DNA from: Balaenoptera acutorostrata
Lineage: Eukaryota > Chordata > Mammalia > Artiodactyla > Balaenopteridae
Length of the DNA stretch: 64,000 nucleotides
Assembly: GCF_949987535.1 (NCBI RefSeq)
Contig: NC_080078.1
Coordinates: 49,130,207-49,194,206 of the forward strand
Reading direction: 5' to 3'
The notes beneath the pieces are model-generated. The model had not been told where the DNA came from and searched no databases. It saw nothing but the letters and a program-made list of their open reading frames with translations. Every line of letters starts with the position of its first letter. Positions within the stretch are counted from its first letter, which is position 1. The position numbers were made by a program, and so were the translations under genes. Shown in pieces: positions 1-11,689 of the stretch.

Positions 1-504
1 TGTATTATAATTCTGATGTCTGGGTATGGGGCATACTGGAGTCTCAGTAATAGGAAACACACTAGGAAAGAGTGAGCTGGGACTGGGCTAAGGTTTGGGA
101 TTTGAGGGAGAGACATGGCCAAGGAGGTTGGCTCTCAGCAGGCTGTGGAAATGTCCAGGGTTTCTGATGAGTCCAGGGTTCTCAGCTAAATCCTCAAGGT
201 TGGTCTGTAGAGCACACAGTCAAGGCACTGGCATCTGGACTGGCCAGAATGGCAGTTAACTGAGTGTTCAGTAGCCAGTCAGGGGTCCAACACCTCTGGG
301 GAGATCTGACAACATGTAGCAGCACCTCTGCCAACTACTGTGTCCTCTGGTTCTAGCACCAAGTAGGTGCTCATAAACAATCTGTTGTGTGAACAGATGG
401 GGAAAGAAAAGTTCATATTTTGGGGACTGGTAAGTACCAGGCAGGAATCTGCTTCCAACCTTTGCCCTAGACTCCTAACCAAATAGGAAGAATCTGGAGA
501 GATA

Positions 505-800
505 CCTCTAGTGGTGGTTTTGTAGATTCCTTTGGGATTTCTACATAAACAGTTATATCATCTGCAAATAGGAGCAGTTTTGCCTTTTTCTTTCTGATCT
601 TTATGCCTTCTACTTCATTTTCTTGACTTAGTGCAATGGCTTGAACCTCCAGTATATTGTTGAATAAAAGCGATAAAAGCAGACATCATTGCCTTGTTCC
701 TGATCTTAGGGAGAAATAATTCAGTCTTTCACCATTAAGTATGAAGTTAACTGTAGGTTTTTTGCAGATATTCTTTATTTCTAGAAATTAATAATTGAAT
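505..800 (-). repeat. Old L1 ORF2 fragment, antisense
   Basis: The + strand reads like the reverse complement of L1 ORF2, with a motif close to 'catctgcaaataggagcag' and 'gttgaataaaag'. These match the usual antisense reverse-transcriptase stretch of L1. It is diverged, with no open frame. Edges are approximate. Confidence 0.6.
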
Positions 801-879
801 TTAGAGGCTTGATCAGATTGAGGTGTAATTTTTTTGGTGTGGGGCAAGACTACAAAGGTGTAATTTTATCAAGGGACAT

Positions 880-1260
880 GTAATATCTGTTTGTATCTTT
901 TTGTGATATTAGCAGCCATTGACGATTGTTGCCTATAGCAATTATTAAATTATAGGTTACAAACGGTTACATTCTAATTTTGTTAATTTCTTCTTCATTT
1001 ATTAACTGGGATACTACTATGGAGAAAATTTTCCTTCATAAGCCTTCTGGTGACCCTGCTACGCAGTTCCTATAGGAAGGACAGAGAAATGCTTGATTGT
1101 TTTCTTTCATTTATCCATTTTCAGAATAGTGAATTGGTTCCATAGCATCTTCCAAAGGTGTTTTTAAAACATAAACTATGAATTCACTATGTGTTTCAGT
1201 CTGTTTAGTCATTCTTATTGGTGATAAATAATTGTGTACTTTTCTAAGTTCTTTTAGAAT
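880..1260. repeat. Old L1M-type 3' region fragment
   Basis: The motifs 'agcagccattgacgattgttgcc' and 'cttcatttattaactggga' correspond to the same old unit seen more completely at 60020-61380. It is diverged. Strand is left open because I know the unit better than its orientation. Confidence 0.45.
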
Positions 1261-2362
1261 TTGGTATTTATCACTTTTCCTCTAGGTTTGTAGTTAGGTC
1301 TTCATTCTTTGTATAATCCATGTCTTCTGCTAAGATCTGACAGTATAAATACACTCTTGCTTGCGTGATTAAGGACAAAAGGAAGATGTATTGAAAGACT
1401 TATTTCTAATATCTATGAATAAGGAATGGAACTGTTTGCCTCTGAGTCACACTTCAGCTATATGGCAGCATACTCTTAAGAAACCTTGGAATTTTGTGGA
1501 TAAAACCATAGAAATCAAACTTTTCTTTGACTGGAACCTGCAGAACAAGCTTTGGTGTCAAGGCTCTTATGTTAAAGGTGATATATGTCAGAATAGAAGT
1601 CATAATTTTAAGTTTCTTGGAAAAAAAATCAAGCATTGGAAAACCCTATATATTCTTGTATAACTACAGAGGAAAAAATCTTTCTGACACATACTGTGTA
1701 TTTTTGCTGTAATGTTAACTTCATTAATGTGGTTTAGCTGTTTGCCTTGAGGCATGTGTACATAACCTTCTGAACACCCATTTAGCTTATAATATGCCAG
1801 TTTCCTAACAATTATTATTGTTCTAAAGTATAACATTTCACTGTTCAACATCAAATACGTACACAAAGGGAATTAAAATTTATGGAGTTTCCTGAGCTTA
1901 CACAGTGTCTCTACATAGTGTCGAAAATGGTTTCTTTTCTATTAGCTTTATTTTAATTTTTCCCCTGATTATAAAAATAATATTGCAAACATTTAACAAA
2001 ATAGGGATCACCATAATCCTGCCCACAAAGTAATATATTAAATTGCATACCTAGATGAATATCTAAGTGTAGATACTCACAAAGATCTTGAAGGATATTT
2101 ACATTTACTTTACCAAAAAATACGGGGAAGTTAACTTCTGACAAAACATAGGTGATTTAAAAAAAAAAAACTTTCACAAGTTTTGAACAGTTTGTATTTT
2201 TGGCAATGAGTGTATAATGTATGTGTATACATAATATACATATATGTGTGTATACATACATGCATGTGTATATGGGGGGCAGAGGAAGGGAGGGGGGGAA
2301 AGGAGGTGTACATATGCAGAGAAAGCTTCTGAAATGAATGGCACCAACATGATGTAACAATT

Positions 2363-2570
2363 ACAGATAATATTTTTTTTTTTAATTTTTCATTTATTTT
2401 TAACATCTTTATTGGAGTATAACTGCTTTACAATGGTGTGTTAGTTTCTGCTTTATAACAAAGTGAATCAGCCATACATATACGTATATCCCCATATCTC
2501 CTCCCTCTTGTGTCTCCCTCCCACCCTCCTATCCCATCCCTCTAGGTGGTCACAAACAGATAATATTTTT
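2363..2570 (-). mobile_element. 5'-truncated L1 3' end with 15-bp target-site duplication
   Basis: About 178 bp of L1 3' UTR lies in antisense orientation, starting with the poly-T and 'taacatctttattggagtat'. It is flanked by identical 15-mers 'acagataatattttt' at 2363-2377 and 2556-2570. The exact duplication fixes the insertion at 2378-2555 and shows target-primed reverse transcription. Confidence 0.85.
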
Positions 2571-3101
2571 AAGGGAGATTTGTTGTTAGTGCCTAATGTC
2601 TGTCACAGTACATACTAGCCAAACAGAAAATGTGTGTTATATCAGCTTGTGTTGGTTTAAGTTTCATGAATTTAAGAACTTTTGATTAAAATATATTCAC
2701 TACCATATATAAAATAAATAACCAACAAGGACCTACTGTATAGAAATTATAAAACAGTTTTTTTGTGGTTATCCAGCAATGGAAATGAAACAGAACCCTA
2801 GGTGGTTCCTAGGTAGAGAATCTAAATTCCTGTATTATGTGAATAATTCCTATGAAAAAGGGGTTTCCTTTTATTTTTCTTTGTTTCCTTTTAAGATTAG
2901 ACATGTGTTTCTTTAGTTTCTGTCCAATCTCTTTACTAAAATTACTAGTTTGCTCGTAGAAATCATTTCATCCCTCACTGAATTATTCTCCAACATAACT
3001 ACTTCTTCAGTGGTGCATAAGGGTGTTTTAATGCTAGTAAGACAAGAAGGATGTTTAGTACTGCCTTTCCTCAACCGTTCTTGGTTTCCTTGGCTTTCTA
3101 G

Positions 3102-3212
3102 GATGTGGAGAGCATCTTGTGCGCACCATACTGGCTAGAGAATGTTCACACGCTTTACAAGCTGAAGATGCCCACCAAGCTCTGCTGGAAACTATGCAAA
3201 ACAAGTTTATCA
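3102..3212 (+). CDS. TASP1: TASP1 internal coding exon (first of three in window)
   Basis: Taspase 1 is an N-terminal-nucleophile threonine protease that cleaves MLL-family proteins and TFIIA after aspartate. This exon is 111 nt and follows a pyrimidine-rich acceptor ending 'ctttctag'. It ends at a strong donor 'gtaagt'. It starts with the last two bases of a Gly codon and ends with the first base of a Ser codon (phase 1 to phase 1). The 36 complete codons run from CGEHLVRTILARECSHALQA to ETMQNKFI, which I recognise as taspase 1, about residues 292-328, in the beta subunit after the catalytic threonine. Its open frame and match to a known protein make this a real exon. The next exon begins 42.1 kb downstream. 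The residue numbering is inferred by counting back from the known C terminus. Confidence 0.96.
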
Positions 3213-3834
3213 GTAAGTATAACATTAAGAAAATTACTTCCTTGTAAATAGAGGTTGTTCCTCTGAGCTGTAAGCTTCATGAGTCAGGTGCCACTTTTGT
3301 ATTGCTAGACCTAGGTCCAGGGTTTAGCATGGACTTAGACCCTAAATTAACATTGGCTGTGAAAAGAAATTCCATCAAAATAGCTACTACTGCATGAAAT
3401 TTACCATATAACAAATGTAATGCCCAAGTTGTGAGACACTGTCCAGGATTAGAGTCATACACAGTAGAATAAAATTCTACTAAAACAAAATTCAAGGGAC
3501 AACCTCATTTAAAAGATTTTCTGTAATACAATTTGACTCTTTTCTTAAAAAAGTTAGTGTTGTATTCATGAGTCCAGTGCTGCCACACACAGTTGTCTAG
3601 GGTTGAGTTGAAATCTGGCCTGGCTCCATTTGCCAAACCCATATAACCTGATGTGAGGCTGCATCTGCTTGGAGGAAGGGATGGCTTTTTCTAATCTGTA
3701 GGAAGATTTTGTGTAGCCTCGCAATGGCCCTGTAGATAACTGTTACTGTGGATTAAAACTATTTGACTCGGGTTTTTCCCATTATTTAACATTGAGTTTA
3801 CCACCATGGAAAGGCTTGTGAAGTCGTATAAAAA

Positions 3835-4165
3835 ATATAAAATGTTGGGCTTCCCTGGTGGCGCAGTGGTTGAGACTCTGCCTGCCAATGCAGGAGACAC
3901 GGGTTTGAGCCCTGGTCTGGGAGGATCCCACATGCCGCGGAGCGGCTGGGCCCGTGAGCCACAATTGCTGAGCCTGCGCGTCTGGAGCCTGTGCTCCGCA
4001 GCGAGAGGCCGCGATGGTGAGAGGCCCGCGCACTGCGATGAAGAGTGGCCCCCACTTGCCACAATTAGAGAAAGCCCTCACACAGAAACGAAGACCCAAC
4101 ACAGCCATAAATAAATAAATAAACAAATACTTAAAAAAAAATTAAAAAAAAAATATATAAAATGT
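3835..4165 (+). mobile_element. CHR-type SINE, full length, with TSD
   Basis: This tRNA-derived SINE starts 'ggcttccctggtggcgcagt' and is about 305 bp with an (AAAT)n/A tail. It has a recognisable pol III B box, 'gggtttgagccctgg'. The 11-bp repeats 'atataaaatgt' at 3835-3845 and 4155-4165 are the target-site duplication. The internal segment 'gcgatggtgagaggcccgcg' marks the longer CHR subtype. Confidence 0.93.
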
Positions 4166-4170
4166 AGTTA

Positions 4171-4447
4171 AAAATAAGTTAGGGGGACTTCCCTGGCGGT
4201 CCAGTGGTTAAGACTCCGTGCTCCCAAGGCAGGGAGCACAGGTTCCATCCCTGGTTGGGGAACTCAGATCCCACATGCCACACAGCATGGCCAAAAAATA
4301 AAATAAATAAATGAATGAATGAATGAATAAATAAATTAAAAAAATTGAATTAAAAAAAAAAAGAAGCTTCCTCTAACTCCTCCCAGCAACCCTATCCCAT
4401 AAAAAACAAAAAAACAACCCCCCCCCCCCGAAAAAAACAAGTTAGGG
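4171..4447 (+). mobile_element. Short CHR-type SINE with extra 3' sequence and TSD
   Basis: The SINE body 'ggacttccctggcggtccag' to 'ggccaaaaaataaa' is the short subtype, with a (GAAT)n/A-rich tail to about 4362. Another 75 bp follows that is not SINE: 'gaagcttcctctaactcc', then A-rich DNA and a C12 run at 4418-4429. Near-identical flanks 'aaaataagttaggg' (4171-4184) and 'aaaacaagttaggg' (4434-4447) enclose both parts, so SINE and extra DNA may have inserted together. Confidence 0.85.
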
Positions 4448-5044
4448 TAATAAGCCATGAACATATAAATGAGGGGAAGAGTATCACAGGGTTAATCTGG
4501 GGGGTGTCTCCACATAGAGAATCAAGACAGGATAATATAAGGTGCTAATTATGTGGTGAGGACAACACAGACGAAAGCGTAGGAAGAAATCATCCGAAAA
4601 GGATTCATGGATGACGAACTCCTAGAACTAGCCCCAGGAGGCCGGGAAAGGTGGGGAAGAAAGGAGTGTGAGCACAGACATGACAGTGGGATTAGGCATG
4701 GTGAGGGCTCGACACCTGCATGACTCTTACCTGGAGGGAAGTGGTCCTGACCTGCAGCGGGGCTGGATCGGCCAGGTGAGGCCAGGTCCCGAGGGCCTTG
4801 AAATCTCTGTGTAGGAGTTCATGTTCGATCTGATAGAAAAGAGAGAACCCTTATGTATTCTTAAGTTGATCATAAAATGATGTTTTAGGGGAGGGTTTAT
4901 AAAGTAGATCTCAGGTTGTCCAAGACCATCTCTAGAGGAGACCGACATTAGAGGCTGGGAATGGTCCAGGCCGTGGAGAGGAAATGGTGATTTTGAGGGA
5001 GGGGTCCATGGAGAAAGTGGAAATATTCATAGATTTTGCTACTA

Positions 5045-5080
5045 GGAGTATGTAGCCCTCTGGAGTATGTAGCCCTCTGG
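5045..5080 (+). repeat. 17-bp tandem duplication
   Basis: 'ggagtatgtagccctct' occurs twice with no spacer, at 5045-5061 and 5062-5078. Confidence 0.95.
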
Positions 5081-5830
5081 GTCCAGTCAGGAGGTAGAAA
5101 CCATACATTAGGTTAATCAGGAGGAGTTTAATATAAGCAGTTGTTAACTATGATGAAAGAGTAACTGGAGGCTGTAAGGAAGCTCTCTGTGGTGCCCTAG
5201 AGCTGAGAGCGTCCAGGGAAGGACATGCTTGGGAGGGGCTCAGACCTTGTTGGAGAAGGTGTGGTTCAGCAGGTAGCAGAGACGTTCACTGGTTTGACCT
5301 GGCTGGGACTGGTCTGGAGTTGCTGGGCAAACAGTAGGCCACCCTCCGGAGTGCAGTGTAGATGGGGAACAGATAATCAGCACCTGGTGGCTGGGTATGC
5401 CGTGGGAGCCCGGCATCAAGGGGGCGTGCAGAGGACACAGGACTGCAGGGCACACAGGCCACAGGGCCCCTGCAGAGGGGACAACTGCTCAGTGTGTGAC
5501 CACCTGGGCCACAAGGGCTGTGTGCAGGCTGTGCAGGGCCTGGCCCAGGGAGTCCTGATGGGCATCTGTGTGTAAACACCGGGGACCTCTGGCTTCCATG
5601 TCGACAGGGCCCAGCCTGCCAGGTCACAGCAGGGCTGCGTCCTGGGCCTGTGTCTGGGGCAGACTTTACCAGATGTCCCACACCTACATTGACTCTTCTC
5701 CCCAGCCCATGGTGGACAGTGCAGGAAGGGTGCCTATTGTCACTCTTTTAATGTTCTCTAACTTGGTTTAATGCCTGACTCCTTGCCTTCGTTCTGTTAG
5801 TCCTCTCCATGTAAGCCTGGTCTCTTTTTA

Positions 5831-6026
5831 CATGGCACTTTATATTTGTTTTGCTGCCATTTTGTCTTCGTTGGGTGGCATCTGGATTCCAGGGACTTTC
5901 TGTGTCACTGTGGAGGGACCATCTGGCTCATGGCACTTTATATTTGTTTTGCTGCCATTTTGTCTTCGTTGGGTGGCATCTGGATTCCAGGGACTTTCTG
6001 TGTCACTGTGGAGGGACCATCTGGCT
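5831..6026 (+). repeat. Perfect 98-bp tandem duplication
   Basis: Two copies of a 98-bp unit abut at 5831-5928 and 5929-6026, with no difference seen, and the start of a third ('catggc') follows at 6027. The unit is not a repeat family I know. Because 98 is not a multiple of three, the duplicated peptides appear in shifted frames, which explains the apparent open frames here. Confidence 0.95.
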
Positions 6027-6737
6027 CATGGCCGCCCTCTTCCCTCTGTTAGCTTGTGCTGGGATGGGGCTCGCCCTCCACCTCCCCATGGGTCACTGGC
6101 CTCTCTCCCTGATGAATTCACTATGGTGTCCGTGGTCTTGTTGTAACCTCTGGCTTCTGCAGTACACATAGCATCCACTGACAGCAGATGCTAGTGGTAA
6201 TGGGGTCAGGTGGTCTGAAAAAGAATAATAAGAGGATTGTCAAGTCCTCTTGGCCCGAGCATATCAGGCTACTTTTCCACTCTATTTCTAGAGAGCCTTA
6301 CCGGCCTGAGGGTGGCATGGCAATGGGCAACGTCCCTACCTGGCTTCCTGTTCCTTTAAGCCTCATCTGTTCTTGGATCCTCTGAATCTAGGGCTTTGTC
6401 ACTGGCTCCTCTTTTTCTTCCACCCTCACCAGCTTGGGAAGAGGAACAGAAACCCATACCAGGAATCAATGCTTTTCTTCTAGTTTTCCCAAAAACGTCA
6501 AGGTGTCCAGTCACACCCCTACCCCAGCCCTACCTTTAGGATACTGGTGGGGACCTGGCTAAGCAAGGGTTGCCCTAAACTATTTGCCAAAATTTAGGCT
6601 TTACCTATTTAAAACACTTTTCATCTCAAAGCTGTCTCTACTTAGAATTTATGAAAATCCACTCAAGGATAAAATATAAGTTTTATAATATAAGCATACA
6701 ACTGATGGGATAGATGGGGCATTCCAGGGATGGGAAT

Positions 6738-7110
6738 AAAACTGAATTACTGGACTTTCCTGGTGGCACAGTGGTTAAGAATCCACCTGCCAATGCAGGG
6801 GACACAGGTTTGAGCCCTGGCCCGGGAAGATCCCACATGCTGCGGAGCAACTAAGCCCGTGCGCCACAACTACTGAGCCTGCGCTCTAGAGCTCACGAGC
6901 CACAACTGCTGAAGCCTGTGCACCTAGAGCCCGTGCTCCACAACAAGAGAAGCCACTGCAGTGAGAAGCCCGCGCACCACAACAAAGAGTAGGCCCCGCT
7001 CGCCGCAACTAGAGAAAGCCCGCGCGCAGCAGCAAAGACCCAATGCGGCCAAAAATAAAAAATATAAATAAATACATAAATTTATTAAAAAAAAACAAAA
7101 CTGAATTACT
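6738..7110 (+). mobile_element. CHR-type SINE, long subtype, with TSD
   Basis: The SINE body runs from 'ggactttcctggtggcacag' at 6752 to the A-rich tail ending at 7096, about 345 bp. The 14-bp duplication 'aaaactgaattact' lies at 6738-6751 and 7097-7110. The internal repeats of the 'gccacaactactgag' type are those of the longer CHR SINE. Confidence 0.93.
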
Positions 7111-8035
7111 TCCTCAGATTTATAAGCATTGTTGCTTAGGCCTTTAATACGTATCATGCCCTCTTAGGAAGGATTTTTAGGGTAGAGAGAGAAAGAAAAA
7201 CAGATTATAGGCAAGAAACAGCTGGATTTATCTGAAGGAAGAACAGAGTGAATAACTAGAAAAAATTTCAGTATGAAGAGATTTTGTACAGGTGCTTTCT
7301 TCCAGTTATTTGACCTGAGGTCATGAAAACATAAATAACGGTATGAACTACATGCATGCTGGTAAGAATCGCCTGGTGGCAAATTGTGAGCTGAGGAACG
7401 CATTAGGAATGGACTTTGAGGTCTGCCTTGGGTGATTTTTCAGAAAAAGGTTGATGATGTTCATGTTACTACATCTTCAAATATATCAGAATCAGCCTTG
7501 GGTCTTCTTGGTCTTTTGTTTTAACAATTACCATCGTGGAATGCTGTTTTTAAGGGAAACCTTGGCTTGAACAGCCTGTGTAATTTATGTAATTTGCTCT
7601 TAGTTGCCCAGCTATACCAGTTTTCACCAGAGGTGAAAACTTGACACTCAGGAGAAGTTCACTTCCTGGGAACCCTGCGATGGGTGTGTGATGACGGCAT
7701 GTGGTAGTTTTCTCCTTGTTGAGAGTGACCTGAACTCTTTACTGTGTCTGAAACCACAGATTCACTAGCTAGTTGGACATCTCCAGATTTGGGTCCATGC
7801 TGAGGAGTTCCTGAGCTCCACCCCTTTCTCTTCTGATGCTTTGTTGTCCTCTCCTTTGTATAACTCTTGAAACCCCTCAGAGAGTTGGGCTGTAGTACTT
7901 CATTTTTCCACTGGATCCCATGACCTAATGCATATTGAACACTCATCTTAAAAATTCCACTCTTGGAAAGGGAATCAGAAATTTCAGAACTCATCAACCC
8001 TGCTCACTAAATCGTTGAAGAAACTTATTTTGCAA

Positions 8036-8110
8036 TAGTTCAGTGACTTGTCCAAAGTCACCTGGTTAGTCAGTGAGGGTTCATTCTGCAAGGTCACATT
8101 GCCTCTCCCC
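8036..8110 (-). repeat. MIR fragment
   Basis: 'cagtgacttgtccaaagtca' is the reverse complement of the MIR core motif. Confidence 0.6.
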
Positions 8111-8159
8111 CCCCTCACCCCTTTTTAAGCAAAATAAAATGTGGAATACAGAAAAACAG

Positions 8160-8262
8160 TGTCCTGGGAGTTAAGACAGCTGGGTTCCATTCTTAACTCT
8201 GTGTCTGACTCACTGAATCTGTCAAGTTACTGAAGTTCTGTTTTGTTTTCTCAAAAAGAAAA
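8160..8262 (+). repeat. MIR fragment
   Basis: The order 'gggttccattcttaactctg' to 'gtcaagttactgaagttctg' follows the MIR tRNA-like and core regions. Confidence 0.6.
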
Positions 8263-8539
8263 AAAAAGACAAGAGACAGTTTCTAAATTCCTCCACCATG
8301 CTAAATTTTATGAATTCTGTACCGTATTACACCTGTAAATATGTGGTTCTTTTTAACCAGGTGATTTGGAATTGGAAAATCAAAAATTTCTGGGACCACT
8401 TGGGAACTATCAAGAAGCATGGATGATATTTACAAAGTGGTTAGAATGAAATAAATTGAATTTACCAGGGACCTGGATGAGAAGCAAGGTCTGGTTCTTT
8501 CCTGTTTTAACAGTGATGAAATTAGTTGTTGGTTTTAGG

Positions 8540-8628
8540 ACAAGCCTCTTTGTTCTCAGTTTCCTCGTGTATAAAACGAGGGGGCCTAGCTCGATGGTCC
8601 CCAGAGTCCTTTCTAGCTCCAAAATTCT
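8540..8628 (+). repeat. MIR-class fragment
   Basis: 'agtttcctcgtgtataaaac' followed by 'cctttctagctccaaaattc' fits an old tRNA-derived SINE tail. A similar tail lies at 21055-21125. Confidence 0.5.
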
Positions 8629-9299
8629 ATTTGGTCCCTGGTTTGTTCACAGGCCAATCTAAACTGTGTGTGTGAAAGTACAGTTGTAAAGCAATTTAGT
8701 CCTTAGTTGAAACTATAAATTAAAGCTATTAAAGGTGGATCGCAAGTTTCTATTGAGGTGATTTGGTCAGAATCCTTTCTGGTGATGGCTGTGGTAAGCT
8801 AGCCACCACTTACTTGGTTTTGTGGAAAGGCATCACGATACTCTTCCTTTCTTGCTTCCTTTGTTTTTTCTTAAAAAAAAAAAAAGATTTGCATAAATAA
8901 TATATCTAGAGATTCTCATTGCAGTATATACTTAGAAACATTTTATATAATAATGAGGACAGACTTATTCCAAGACTCCGGTGGTTCTTCAGTCACAGTT
9001 CTGGTTTTCCTGCCCAGGCACTGGTTCCTGTGGCGGTTTCTGCTCATGAGGCTCTGCTCTGGTGCTGTGATTCTCTATATATGACTGTCTGTCTCTCCAA
9101 CTGTAGGGGAACTTGTTTACCTTGTGACCTCACTTTTCTGACGGATCTAGGAAGAGTTGTTGATTTTTCAGTTTGTTCAGCTTTTTACTTGTTAGGATAG
9201 AGCGGTGACCTCTGAAGTCATTACATGCTGGACCAGAAACCAGAAGTCTCCTCCACAGTCTTTTTCCAATGGTTATTATCACATTAAAATTTTTTTTCT

Positions 9300-9500
9300 A
9301 TAATCAAAGATTAAAAAAAATGGTTTCCAGTTTTAATTTGTCTTTTTCTGATGAGTAAATTTTCAAATATAACTTGGCCTTTTATATTAATGTGTGAATT
9401 ATCTGCTCATAGCTTTAGATCATTTTTCTGTTGTACTGTTTGGGTGATTTTCTTTTAATTGACATTTAACTTTTATTAATGGTAAAATTACCTTAAATAA
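9300..9500 (-). repeat. Possible old L1M fragment
   Basis: The phrases 'ttatctgctcatagctttag' and 'gttgtactgtttgggtgatt' resemble antisense L1M 3' sequence (the stretch like 'ttgcccattttctattgggt'). It is AT-rich and diverged. Confidence 0.35.
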
Positions 9501-10101
9501 AATATTCTAAACTGACACAGCAATAACCATTTGTACAGAATTTTAAAATAACCCTGTCTTTTTGAGTGGTGTTATATTTGATATCTGTGACCTTCTGCAA
9601 TAATAAGGGATTTTTTAAAAAGTAATTTTACACTATGATTAAATAATTTGTTTTTATGTATTTTTTCTAAAGTAGTCAGCAACTTATTAAAATAAAGATT
9701 TTTCCAGTTTTTTTTTGTAGTTTGAAACAAACTCTGAAATTATCTTAAATGTAGGGTTCTTTTAAAAATCTATTTTTGATAAATGAGGCTTTAATGTGAT
9801 AGAGTAAAATTGAAGGACATTTTGAAGATTAAAATGTTTTTGTTTCCACTTGTATTACCATTATGCCAAGATCCAGAGCTTTGGTTTGACTTAATGTAGG
9901 AAGCATAAAACAGAATAACCAATTTGTGCATTTTTTTTTTTTAAAAACCACTGTTCGTGTAACATACAAAATCCATAAAAATGGGTACTGTAAAAATAGT
10001 TCCTTAATAATACTTCATGCTAACCAGCTGATTATAGACTGAATGCTTAGTTAAGTAAGGAAAAGAAATAAATAGATTTCCTTTTTAGTTGTGCTTTTTA
10101 A

Positions 10102-10105
<4 letters not shown>

Positions 10106-10138
<33 letters not shown>

Positions 10139-10144
10139 ACACAT
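10106..10144. repeat. (AC)n microsatellite
   Basis: This is a run of AC dinucleotides with one G interruption near its end. Confidence 0.97.
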
Positions 10145-11134
10145 ATAAGAGCTCTTACAATGATTCAGATGTGACTTTTCCTATTCATGGTTATTTTTGA
10201 ACAAACTTGGTTTCATGAATTATTCTTTTTTCATGCAAACTGTGGCTGCATGTGTGGTATGTGAACTTCAGAGTGGCATTATAGCTTCCTGCCCGGTTCT
10301 CAACAAGTAATGTCATAGTACTTTTTTTCGTTGGTTTGGCTCTCTACTAAATATAATGGTTGATAAAATGTTATCTGTAAAAATCAAATTTCCCTTTTCT
10401 TCTCTTTGAATTTCTAAGCTGACTTGTTGGTATCATCAACCTACAGTCTATGTGACTATTATTGAAAAATTCTATGTGGTATATAGTATTACGATTAAAA
10501 AAAGAAGCTTTTGCTCTATGTTCTTTTATTTTATCCCTTTGGGGAATGCTTACACTCTTTCTGACATCATAGGTTTACCGTCAAATGGAGAATGCCATCA
10601 AAAATTGAGATTGAAGGGAGTCCACTCTTCAAGTGGTTTTCTGCCAACTTGAGAAATTATATTTGATAAATATTTTCTTTTAATGACCAAGTTCTTAGCT
10701 ACAACCCTGATAATTCATAAGCATTAGCTTTGATAGGAGGAACAAAAGTACATTGTCATTACACATTTTAACTTCTTATCTGAGGTCATATATTATGTTT
10801 CATGAGTTTCTTTATAATTTAGAAAACTTAAAATATATACTGGTCTCTTTACCAGTGCATTTTTGGATTTTTACAAGACTTTTCTCCTATTCTTCATGCA
10901 CATTTCTTTTTTTCAAACACTAAAATCTTTTTCCTAAGAGTACTTATTTTTTTTAAACCAATTCAAAAAATCAAAGATGTTTCTCCTTCATTATCATAAA
11001 CGTTGTGATATATAGCCTGTTGTACTCACATGTCCAAATTGCAAAATAAGGAAAACAATAAATTAGGCATCCCAAAGCATTATTTATCACTAATTCTTGG
11101 GCCTTAGGGTTTTATAAATACTTTCAGAATTTTT

Positions 11135-11300
11135 AACGTGTTTTTATTTAATAAATATTCATGAAAGTTGTGAATGTACTTTGCTGGCTACTGTGACAGA
11201 TACACAGATAAATACACCATATCAACCTTACTGTCAAGGAACTTGCAATCTAGAAGAAAAAAGGCAAATGTACAGTAAATAAAAAGTAAGATGCAATAAG
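11135..11300 (-). repeat. L2-type 3' fragment, antisense
   Basis: 'ttaataaatattcatgaaag' through 'gtcaaggaacttgcaatcta' matches the reverse complement of the L2 3' end, whose reverse complement normally reads like 'atttattgagcacctac' to 'ggagcttacagtctag'. Confidence 0.5.
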
Positions 11301-11689
11301 TTTCATACTAAAGTTCAGGAAATATAGGGGACTTCTATTCCTGGCAGTTTCATCAGATGGAGATCCTGGAACCTTTGACTGCAAATAATCTAACAATGCT
11401 GGACAAAATATTAATGGCAAAATCACATATTCAAATGAATGGGTGAGAATCTTCGTTTAAGATTGTCCTAGTTATATGAAGCTCCCAGGGGCTTGACAGA
11501 AGTAAATGAAAATCCTTCCTGAAGCAATACTCTTTCAACTCAGATCTCAAAGAAGTGCTCAACTATGAATTCAAAATAAAAGCTTAAGTTAAAATGAAAC
11601 ACACATGAAGTAGAGTTACCATGAGAGAAAGTATATCAATAGAAACTTTAAAGACTTTAGGTATTAGAATCACTAGGTAGAAAATATGA

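Larger units (their letters stand above)
1..3101 (+). other. TASP1: TASP1 intron, 3' part (5' end outside window)
   Basis: This is intronic sequence upstream of the first exon. Positions 1-500 and 1265-2160 show no gene and no repeat I can name; short frames there are not coding-like. Old L1 pieces lie at 505-800 and 880-1260. A TATG/TACA-type simple repeat is at 2215-2275. A short L1 3' end with target-site duplication is at 2363-2570. A scrap of L1 3' UTR in sense orientation ('caacaaggacctactgtatag') may lie at 2698-2745. Confidence 0.9.

Noticed and set aside
1391..1663. 90-codon + strand frame
   Set aside because: No domain, no repeat match and no splice context; antisense frames of similar size overlap it.
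3847..3920. tRNA-like gene
   Set aside because: The A and B boxes belong to the tRNA-derived head of a SINE; no complete tRNA fold or anticodon arm is present.
5225..5681. GC-rich stretch with open frames on both strands, possible exon or CpG island
   Set aside because: CpG density is low, no splice-site pairing is seen, and no protein is recognised.
5832..6171. Three overlapping open frames of about 68-106 codons with repeated peptides
   Set aside because: They are produced by the 98-bp tandem duplication being read in shifted frames.
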